Shown here: piece by piece, positions 1-5,291 of the stretch
Position numbering within the stretch: position 1 is the stretch's first letter
How the letters are laid out: every line of letters starts with the position of its first letter
NCBI GenBank assembly: GCA_036171455.1
Contig: JAVHRB010000003.1
Location: 1 to 5,291, forward strand
Reading direction: 5' to 3'
Source: CAIVSN01 sp036171455
GTDB lineage: Bacteria > Patescibacteriota > Gracilibacteria > BD1-5 > UBA2023
Length of the DNA stretch: 5,291 nucleotides
Notes under the pieces: model-generated
What the model saw: the letters and a program-made list of their open reading frames with translations, nothing else
Databases searched by the model: none
Told to the model about the DNA's origin: nothing
Program-made: the position numbers and the translations under genes

Positions 1-19
1 ATTGTAGGATCTAGGTCAT

Positions 20-42
20 ACCCCGTCAGCTTGCTGCGGGGT
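20..42. repeat. GC-rich inverted repeat (hairpin) at the broken 5' edge of the methylase
   Basis: ACCCCG at 20-25 pairs with CGGGGT at 37-42, and CAG at 27-29 pairs with CTG at 34-36. T26 is bulged and the loop is CTTG. No T-run follows, so it is not a classical rho-independent terminator. It lies directly upstream of the point (about base 48-51) where methylase similarity begins, and the methylase frame is closed by TAG at 12-14. I infer that bases 1-50 are foreign to the methylase gene, for example the end of a mobile or repeated element or a rearrangement or assembly junction. The hairpin is seen; its identity is not established. Confidence 0.6.
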
Positions 43-50
43 GATTGATT

Positions 51-539
51 GCTATTACTTATAAAGAAACTTTTGAATTAATTAGAGAAAATAGAGTTTG
101 GTTGGGGGTTGATAATGGAGGTACGAAATGGTTTGAAGTCCCAAATCATTACGATATAGCAACAGAATCGAGGAAGAAAATAGAAAACTGAAAAAAATTT
201 TTTAGTATGGGAAGTATAATGTGGTTTACCAATTTGGATCATAAGAAACGGCACGAAAATCTCATACTCTACAAAAGATATGATTCAAAAGAATATCCAA
301 TTTTCGATAATTATGATGCTATCAATGTAAATAAAGTAAGTGATATTCCGTTGGATTATATTGGTGAAATGGGTGTCCCGATAACTTTTCTTGATAAATA
401 TAATCCCGAACAATTTGAGGTATCGGGCATACTTCACAATATGGACGGAAATGACGGCAAAAAGGCGAGGCGAGAAATAAACGGTTGAAACAAGGTATAT
501 TGTCGAATCATCATCAAAAACAAATTCCCCACCCCCTAA
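51..539 (+). pseudogene. C-terminal fragment of EcoRI-family adenine-specific DNA methyltransferase
   Basis: Read with TGA as glycine, this is one frame from about base 51 to the TAA at 537-539 (162 residues). It passes through TGA at 189-191 (in NGKKFF) and 486-488 (in INGNKVY), both where I expect a family glycine. Recognised pieces, in order, are AITYKE, ENRVWLG, MWFTNLDHKKRHE, YDAINV and MGVPITFLDKYNPEQFE, characteristic of the C-terminal half of the EcoRI_methylase family. Members transfer a methyl group from S-adenosylmethionine to adenine in DNA. The N-terminal SAM-binding and catalytic part (NPPF-type motif) is absent, and an in-frame TAG at 12-14 plus a hairpin replace the upstream coding sequence. 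It is therefore a 5'-truncated or interrupted gene, unless the first 50 bases are an assembly artefact. An ATG at 207 exists, but a product starting there would be only a partial domain. GC is about 25-30% in sampled lines, well below the rest of the window. It ends 12 bases before the nuclease gene in the same frame. Confidence 0.82.
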
Positions 540-551
540 CTTTCCCCTCCC

Positions 552-1634
552 ATGAAAATCGAACTCCGAGAAATCACCATCCGCGAAGTCACCGCCGGCT
601 ATGTCAATGACCAAGAAGAAGGCGTTATCGGCTTCGGCGGCAAGCTCAACATCCGCCCGAAATACCAGCGGGAATTCGTCTACAAAGACAAGCAGCGGGA
701 TTCCGTCATCGAGACGGTTCGCAAAGATTTTCCCCTTAACGTGATGTACTGGGTCAAGAATTCTGACGGCACCTACGAAGTCCTCGATGGGCAACAGCGG
801 ACAATCAGTATCTGCGAATATGTGGCCGGAAATTTTTCCACGGGTTTTCAATATTTCCACAATCTCACCGATACCGAACGGGAGCAGATTCTTGATTATC
901 GCCTCATGGTCTACTTTTGCGAAGGCAACGACCGAGAAAAGCTCGACTGGTTCAAGACCATTAACATCGCCGGGGAAAAACTTACCGACCAGGAGCTTCG
1001 CAACGCGATTTATACTGGCACTTGGCTCACCGATGCAAAACGGTATTTCAGCAAGACTGGCTGTCCGGCCTCTGGCATCGGAAGCGATTATCTCTCGGGC
1101 TCTCCCATCCGCCAAGAATACCTCGAAACCGCCATCCGCTGGATGAGCGACGACCAAATCGAAGCGTACATGTCCGAAAAACAGCACGAACCAAACGCCA
1201 ACGAACTTTGGCTCTATTTCCAAAGCGTTATCAACTGGACGCGGGCAACTTTTCCTGAATACCGAAAGGAAATGAAAGGGGTTGAATTCGGAACGCTCTT
1301 CAACGCGTATGGAAAAACCGCGATCGACTCGAAATGACTCGAAGCAGAAATCGCGCTGCTCATGCAGGACGAGGACGTAACGAAAAAGTCCGGAATTTAT
1401 GAATTTGTGCTGACTGGAAATAAAAAATTCCTCAATCTCCGTGCCTTTACCGACAAGCAAAAACGAGAATCCTACGAACGGCAGAAGGGCATTTGCGTGG
1501 CTTGCAACGGTCACTTCGAGATTGGGGAAATGGAGGCGGATCACATTACCCCATGGCATTTGGGCGGCAAAACCACCGCCCAGAACTGCCAGATGCTCTG
1601 CAAGAATTGCAACCGGACGAAATCGGGGAAGTAA
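552..1634 (+). CDS. DUF262 (GmrSD-type) and HNH endonuclease, 360 aa
   Basis: This is one 360-residue protein when TGA at 1335-1337 (residue 262) is read as glycine. With the standard code it would split into a DUF262 piece and a separate HNH piece. The N-terminal DUF262/ParB-like domain carries YQREF (residues 38-42) and DGQQRT (79-84), the nucleotide-binding signature of GmrS-like restriction subunits. The C-terminus is an HNH domain with Cys315/Cys318 and Cys350/Cys353 as probable zinc ligands, the Asp330-His331 pair (EADHITPWH), Asn345, and the ending CNRTKSGK. DUF262-HNH proteins are DNA nucleases of restriction or phage-defence systems. The adjacent EcoRI-type methylase fragment, 12 bases upstream, suggests a restriction-modification pair. 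ATG 552 is the first start after the methylase TAA at 537-539; the preceding bases are pyrimidine-rich with no Shine-Dalgarno. GC is about 55% in sampled lines, against about 30% in the methylase, so the two may have different histories. Target sequence and activity cannot be read from this window. Confidence 0.9.
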
Positions 1635-1702
1635 TACATTCGAATCCATCGCATTTTCCATTTTTTGAATAATTTTTCCACGCATTTCCGTATTTCCATA
1701 CA

Positions 1703-2284
1703 ATGGACCAATACCCATATCCTATGGACTTTCTCCCCCTCATCCGGAAAATCAATGCCAACCCCGACGCGTTCGGAGAGATTGTCACGATGTTCGAGGC
1801 CAAGCTGCTCCGGTACGTCGTCCGGATTTCCGGGGTCTCGTACGAGGATGCGGAAAACCTGTTGCAAGTCATTTTTATCAAAGTATACCGCAATATCAAC
1901 GAATACGACGAGCGTTGGGATTTTTCGGGTTGGATATACCGAATTGCCCATAACGTAGTCATAGACGAATTCCGAAAAAGCAAAAAGGAAATGAGCAATG
2001 TATCCCTCGACGACGAGGAATATGTTTCGATTCTCGATACCATATCCGACGGAAATTCGCCCCATCACGAACTCAAATCCAACGAACTCAAATCCTGCGT
2101 GCAAAAGGCTATTTCCCACTTGCCCGCAGAATACCGCGAAATCATATTGCTCCGATGTATCGAGGGATATTCCTACGAAGCCATTTCCGACATTCTCAAA
2201 ATCCCGATCGGCACGGCGAGCACGCTCGTGAACCGGGCACGGAAACAATTGCGGACGCTTCTTGAGACATTCCATTGCCAATAG
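1703..2284 (+). CDS. ECF-type RNA polymerase sigma factor (sigma-70 family, RpoE-like), 193 aa
   Basis: This 193-residue protein has the two-domain ECF sigma layout. Region 2 spans roughly residues 15-95 with EDAENLLQVIFIKVYRN and FSGWIYRIAHN (74-84), the core-binding and -10-recognition helices. An acidic linker follows at about 100-120. Region 4 spans roughly 125-188 with LPAEYREIILLR (from 140), a YSYEAISDIL helix, and the helix-turn-helix end NRARKQLR (177-184). ECF sigmas direct core RNA polymerase to stress-response promoters and are usually held by a membrane anti-sigma factor, which fits the next gene. ATG 1703 is chosen because in-frame TAA at 1670-1672 closes the frame upstream. No Shine-Dalgarno is visible. 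This is the only protein gene here with no in-frame TGA, ending at TAG. The invariant-type arginines in NRARKQLR are encoded by CGG and the YRIA arginine by CGA, so both codons still mean Arg. The 68-base gap before it is AT-rich and contains several TTTCC repeats, but no confident promoter. Confidence 0.93.
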   Translation: MDQYPYPMDFLPLIRKINANPDAFGEIVTMFEAKLLRYVVRISGVSYEDAENLLQVIFIKVYRNINEYDERWDFSGWIYRIAHNVVIDEFRKSKKEMSNVSLDDEEYVSILDTISDGNSPHHELKSNELKSCVQKAISHLPAEYREIILLRCIEGYSYEAISDILKIPIGTASTLVNRARKQLRTLLETFHCQ

Positions 2285-2298
2285 TAATCTTCCCGAAT

Positions 2299-3015
2299 AT
2301 GAAAACCGAATTCAAGGCCAATATCCTTTCGAAAATACGGAGCGAAAACATCGTTCCGATACCAAAATCGCATTTTCAAAAACTGCGTCGGTTTTTGTGG
2401 ATTTGAATCGCCATGGCTTTGTTTTTTTCGGTGATCTTTGGAATATTTTTTATCGATGACAGTTTGGATTTTTTGCGATTTGGACAAGGGGAAAACGAGT
2501 GACAGCTCCTGTTTTTCCCACCGGTTTTCTGGGGATTTTTCCTTCTGGGATTCGTCATCATCGGAATATTCGGATTCCGGAAAACGGTCGTTGGTTACCG
2601 ATATGATATTCTGAGAAATGTGCTCGTATGGGGAGTTTCCGTGCTCGTATTCGCCGGAGTATTCCGCGGACTTGGGATTTGACCGTTGGTGCATTCCTAT
2701 GTTGCCGACCATATTCCGTTTTTGGCGGATACCGTATATCGCCAATCCTCATGGAACGATCCCACTGTTGGACGCTTGGCAGGAACGATTCAAAGTATGA
2801 ATTCCAATGAGATAACCATTTCGGATCTGAGCGGAAGTATTTGGACGATTACGACTTCCAATGCTCATATCGGAAAAAAGGCAAAGTTGGAAATATGACA
2901 AAAAATCCGTATTACATGAGTAGCAACAACCACGACTACTTTCGATGCGGAACGGGTTATGCCATGGTTTGGCCAGGGTACCGGGGATTGATTTTGAAAT
3001 TTTCTGAATAAATAA
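2299..3015 (+). CDS. Three-helix membrane protein, probable anti-sigma factor or membrane regulator, 238 aa
   Basis: This gene is readable only with TGA as glycine. ATG 2299 to TAA 3013-3015 gives 238 residues across seven in-frame TGAs, at 2404, 2500, 2680, 2896, 2917, 2989 and 2995. The first about 32 residues are a short basic cytoplasmic segment. Hydrophobic helices follow at about 33-51, 70-93 and 107-128. A C-terminal domain (about 145-238) has alternating beta-strand pattern, with GRLAGTIQSM, ITISDLSGSIWTI and IGQKIRITG, resembling the small OB-like or DUF5666-type domains found in membrane proteins of this phylum group. The start lies 14 bases after the ECF sigma stop, with no promoter or Shine-Dalgarno between, so the two are probably co-transcribed. 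That position is typical of anti-sigma factors, with the short N-terminus contacting sigma and the outer domain sensing. No zinc anti-sigma HxxxCxxC motif is present, so the role is inferred from position and topology. It could instead be a membrane protein controlled by that sigma. Four of its TGAs fall within the last 120 bases. Confidence 0.8.
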
Positions 3016-3071
3016 TCCAAAGATATACGTATTCCCTTATGAGGACGCTTCAGCGCCCCAAACTGAACATC

Positions 3072-3077
3072 TATAAC
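3072..3077 (+). promoter_or_regulatory. Possible -10 box of the DUF2202 gene; leaderless start suggested
   Basis: TATAAC matches the -10 consensus at five of six positions and ends nine bases before ATG 3087, so transcription would begin at or next to the start codon. The expected -35 position (3049-3054, TTCAGC) is a poor match. No Shine-Dalgarno lies between this box and the ATG. A different, ECF-specific promoter cannot be excluded, as I see no convincing GGAAC-type element. Confidence 0.35.
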
Positions 3078-3086
3078 TTTATTTTT

Positions 3087-4016
3087 ATGAAAAAATCTAC
3101 ATTAATTACTTCCAGTATCGTAATCGGATGATTACTTATCGCTACGAGTGCGGCTGTATTCGCCGCCTCATGACAAATGGGTGTTTTACGTGGAATGAAA
3201 CAAAATCTCAATCACCAAACCCAAACTTCCCCGATGCATACGGCTATGCAAAACCGCGGTCCGGCATCTTCGACGCATTCTGGCACTTTTATGAGTATCG
3301 CTCCATCGACCCTTTCGGATCAGGAAAAAACGGATATCATTTTCCAATACCAAGAAGAATTGGTAGCAAGGGATACGTATAATAACCTGTATTCGCTATA
3401 CAAAAACCAAATGTTCAAAAATATTGCGGCTTCGGAACAAATGCATATGGACGCAGTCAAAACTTTGCTCGACCGCTATGCTTTGCCCACACCGACCGGA
3501 TACGGGGAATTGCAGGGTACGTTTGACACGCTCAATACCGAATGAAAAAAGGGTTTGAAAGAAGCGCTTGAAGTCGGACTCAAAATCGAGATGCTCGATA
3601 TCAAGGATATTTCCGACACGATAAAAACTACGAATAACGAAGACGTGAAACTGGTATTCACCAACATCGGTGGTGCTTCGTACAATCATCTTCGCGGATT
3701 CGCTCGCCAAATCGACATGAACGGATTCACAACTGCGATAGATTTCTCGACGTACCTTTCTGCTGCCGACGTCGCATCGAAAGGATCGCTCAAATACAAA
3801 TTGACGGATCGGTTGGAAAAAGAAGGAGTTGTAGTTTCCAATCCAGTAATATCTGGTAGTGGTAACTGCCAGTCCGAAAATATGGGTGGACAGATGCAAA
3901 AAAGGAATGGTGGAAAAATGATGAATGGTGCATTTGGTAAATCATCGAACAGCACGTGTGGAAAAACCGGCATGGGAAACCATGGGAAGCAAGCATGCGG
4001 AACCCCCGTAAAATAA
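3087..4016 (+). CDS. Exported ferritin-like DUF2202 protein with Gly/Met/Cys-rich tail, 309 aa
   Basis: Reading TGA as glycine at 3129-3131, 3171-3173 and 3543-3545 joins the fragments into a 309-residue protein ending at TAA. The N-terminus is a signal peptide: MKKS, a hydrophobic stretch containing the first recoded glycine, then AAVFAAS. Residues about 76-225 match the DUF2202 ferritin-like four-helix domain: LSDQEKTD at 76, EELVARD at 90-96, SEQMHMDAVKTLLDRY around 116-131, then EMLD at 168-171 and YNHLRGF at 199-205. Candidate metal ligands are Glu90/Glu91, Glu117, His120, Glu168 and His201. Residues 256-309 form a low-complexity tail rich in Gly, Asn, Lys and Met, with three Cys and one His, which might bind metal or be disordered. 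The family is widespread in exported or cell-surface proteins; its chemistry is not settled, though the ferritin-like fold suggests a di-metal or redox role. ATG 3087 is chosen because it opens the signal peptide. It follows the sigma/membrane pair by 71 bases and precedes the DUF2892 gene. Confidence 0.9.
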
Positions 4017-4077
4017 TATTGATTTTCCCAGTGCGGTTTACGGATCGCGCCTTTTACTTTTTTTCAACTTACCTTCT

Positions 4078-4977
4078 ATGAAACTTCCACAAAACGTCTG
4101 ATTTCCCGATCGATTCCTTCGGATAATCACCTCCGAGATAATACTCGGCATCGCATACTTTTGGACGTATGGACTTCTGCAATATTTCTTTTATGGAGTT
4201 GGGATTATCTTGGTTTTCACTGCTATTTCCGGATTTTGCCCAGCCTACCTCCCATTTAGTTTCAATACCGTCGGTAAAGCTTGGAAATCTGCGCGTTCCC
4301 GTTTGGCAATCCTGCTGATTTCGGTCTTGACGATCTGACTCGCCGGAGGATATGCTAGCATTTTCTTTACGAAAAAATTCTTCATCGAAGATTACAACGC
4401 GATGAACGGATTTTACAAACAAACGTTGTTTTATTCCGGCAAGGAAATGCGGGCAGAAACCATTGCCAACTATAATGCGCTCATTCCGGCATACGGAATA
4501 TTCCTGTCGAAATATTCCCAGTATCAACCATTTTCTTTCCGCCACGATGCAAATTTCGTACCGGATATAATGCGTGGACAAAAAATTGTACTTTCCATCG
4601 GCGAAAAAGTCCAATCCGGCAATCTCAAAGAAGTTCATATACAGCTCGAGGGCATTCGTCCGATATTCCAGGATATCCTCAAGCGAAATGGGTTTTCCAT
4701 GCTGGCTGTTACGCTCGTAGATTTCCACGATTCCATGGAAAAAGTCATCGCCGCTGCGGATTTGAAAGACGCGAAATGACTCCTGAACACGTATGTCGAG
4801 ACAGATGAAAAACTCAAAGCGGTAGAATTGGAAGCGAACGACGCGGAAATTGTAGAAATCAGAACGAATCTGGAAAAGGTAAAAGTTGCGGCAGAAAAGG
4901 GTGAATCGGAAACTTTGTCAAAACTCGCTGCCGACTTGAAAAGCAGTTTCGTAAAGGTCTATCTGAAACGGGGATAG
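4078..4977 (+). CDS. DUF2892 (YgaP-like) membrane protein with C-terminal helical domain, 299 aa
   Basis: With TGA as glycine at 4099-4101 (residue 8), 4336-4338 (87) and 4777-4779 (234), this is one 299-residue protein from ATG 4078 to TAG 4975-4977. The first about 65 residues match DUF2892. The opening NVG-x-x-DR-x-x-R pattern has its conserved glycine encoded by the TGA at residue 8. Two membrane helices follow (about 16-50), then GFCPAYLPF with Cys54 and FNTVGK, like the GxCPLY...NT ending of the family. A third hydrophobic helix lies at about 76-98. The remainder (about 100-299) is mainly helical and charged, with no further membrane segment. It probably lies outside the membrane as a helical bundle with a coiled-coil-like end rich in Glu and Lys. 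I do not recognise a named domain there. DUF2892 is often fused to rhodanese or other redox or sulfur domains, but none is seen here. It lies 61 bases after the DUF2202 gene, with no Shine-Dalgarno before its ATG. Function is unknown; an envelope role alongside the ferritin-like protein is inferred. Confidence 0.83.
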
Positions 4978-4996
4978 AACTTCTCCGCCTTTTCAT

Positions 4997-5024
4997 TTGA
5001 AAAACCATCCGGCTTCGATATCAT
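4997..5024 (+). promoter_or_regulatory. Probable promoter of tRNA-Arg
   Basis: TTGAAA at 4997-5002 is followed after 16 bases by TATCAT at 5019-5024, each one mismatch from the sigma-70 consensus. This would start transcription near 5031, just upstream of the tRNA 5' end at 5034. It is the best vegetative-type promoter in the window. Confidence 0.55.
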
Positions 5025-5033
5025 CCAACCCAC

Positions 5034-5111
5034 GCACTCATAGCTCAGTTGGATTAGAGCGCAGCCCTCCGAAGGCTGAGGCCGCTGGTTCGAGCCCAGC
5101 TGGGTGCACCA
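5034..5111 (+). tRNA. tRNA-Arg (anticodon CCG)
   Basis: A full cloverleaf can be drawn. The acceptor stem pairs 5034-5040 (GCACTCA) with 5101-5107 (TGGGTGC), with one T-G pair. The D arm is GCTC/GAGC (5043-5046/5057-5060). The anticodon stem is CAGCC/GGCTG around the loop CTCCGAA, placing anticodon CCG at 5069-5071. The variable loop has five bases. The T arm is GCTGG/CCAGC around TTCGAGC. CCA is encoded at 5109-5111 after A5108. It reads CGG, a codon this genome clearly uses for arginine, as at the DGQQR arginine of the nuclease and the region 4 arginines of the sigma factor. The body resembles standard bacterial tRNA-Arg(CCG), which supports arginine charging. Confidence 0.95.
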
Positions 5112-5121
5112 AAAAAATAAG

Positions 5122-5151
5122 AAACCCTCGAGAGAGGGTTTTGTTTTTTTT
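5122..5151 (+). terminator. Rho-independent terminator after tRNA-Arg
   Basis: AAACCCTC at 5122-5129 pairs perfectly with GAGGGTTT at 5134-5141 around a GAGA loop. A T-rich tract of nine T and one G follows at 5142-5151. It lies 10 bases after the tRNA CCA end. The A-run at 5111-5117 lets it form a longer stem with the T tract, so it might also act on transcription from the other side. Confidence 0.88.
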
Positions 5152-5291
5152 GTGCACCTTCAGATGCTGGGCGAGAACACGGGGCAATGCGAAGCATTGA
5201 GGAGTCCAATGATTTTGAATACTTTTTTTACTTCTTAGCTGGATTCTAACCCCAAACGCAACTTTCTCACAAATTCAGGATAGGATATAAA
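5152..5291. other. 140-base tail with no supported gene; small inverted repeat at 5185-5199
   Basis: No reading frame of useful length is seen on either strand, even with TGA read as glycine. CAATGC at 5185-5190 and GCATTG at 5194-5199 form a six-base inverted repeat around GAA. On the minus strand an open stretch runs from the window edge to a stop at 5237-5235 (18 codons). It could be the end of a gene lying beyond the window, but there is too little of it to identify. Confidence 0.4.

Noticed and set aside
1335..1337. Frameshift or split of the nuclease into separate DUF262 and HNH genes
   Set aside because: The frame is unchanged across the TGA and the downstream part continues directly into the HNH domain. 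The same TGA behaviour is seen in four other genes, so recoding explains it better than mutation.
285..1718. 477-codon open frame on the minus strand opposite the nuclease
   Set aside because: It is antisense to a well-recognised DUF262-HNH gene and spans two unrelated genes. Its protein shows no recognisable motif, so it is a shadow of the codon bias of the real gene.
1541..2281. Long minus-strand frame opposite the sigma factor
   Set aside because: It overlaps the clearly recognisable ECF sigma gene and has no domain-like pattern.
3129..3173. Selenocysteine insertion at in-frame TGAs
   Set aside because: The TGAs lie in a signal peptide and many other non-redox positions, are numerous, and are not followed by consistent SECIS-like hairpins; glycine fits.
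4990..5003. TTTTCA/TGAAAA inverted repeat as a terminator of the DUF2892 gene
   Set aside because: The stem is AT-only with a two-base loop and no T tract. It overlaps a better-supported tRNA promoter.
4997..5200. 67-codon plus-strand frame across the tRNA
   Set aside because: It is translation of the tRNA and its terminator, a common false gene call.
5235..5291. 18-codon minus-strand frame running off the window end
   Set aside because: It might be the tail of a neighbouring gene, but it is too short to recognise and lacks supporting context.
1..5291. CRISPR array or other direct-repeat array
   Set aside because: No regularly spaced direct repeats were seen anywhere in the window by reading it.

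Overview
The window reads as a chromosomal segment of a Candidate Phyla Radiation bacterium that uses genetic code 25 (TGA = glycine), i.e. a Gracilibacteria (BD1-5) or Absconditabacteria (SR1) relative. The evidence is internal. Read with the standard code, five of the six protein genes break at in-frame TGA codons. Read with TGA as glycine, each becomes one continuous protein ending at TAA or TAG, and several TGAs fall where the protein family has a conserved glycine. I count 16 such codons. CGG and CGA still read as arginine at family-invariant positions (DGQQR and YQREF in the nuclease; the YRIA and NRARKQLR motifs of the sigma factor). This argues against lineages in which CGA/CGG became tryptophan and leans towards Gracilibacteria.

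Layout, all on the + strand. (1) 1-50: a GC-rich hairpin abutting a broken gene. (2) 51-539: the C-terminal part of an EcoRI-family adenine DNA methyltransferase, AT-rich, with its catalytic part missing. (3) 552-1634: a DUF262 (GmrSD-type) plus HNH endonuclease, much more GC-rich. Together these look like a restriction-modification pair whose methylase is damaged at its 5' side. (4) 1703-2284: an ECF-type sigma factor. (5) 2299-3015: a three-helix membrane protein with a small C-terminal beta-rich domain, 14 bases after the sigma gene, probably its anti-sigma partner or membrane regulator; it holds seven in-frame TGA codons. (6) 3087-4016: an exported ferritin-like DUF2202 protein with a Gly/Met/Cys/Asn-rich tail. 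(7) 4078-4977: a DUF2892 (YgaP-like) membrane protein with a helical, probably extracytoplasmic, domain. (8) 5034-5111: tRNA-Arg(CCG) with its own likely promoter and a clear rho-independent terminator. (9) 5152-5291: no gene that I can support.

Taken together, 1703-4977 looks like an envelope-response module: ECF sigma factor, membrane partner, exported ferritin-like protein and a membrane protein with an outside helical domain. The co-regulation is inferred from order and spacing and is not proven by a shared promoter motif. None of the five starts that can be seen has a recognisable Shine-Dalgarno sequence, and the DUF2202 gene has a -10-like box so close to its ATG that a leaderless mRNA is plausible.
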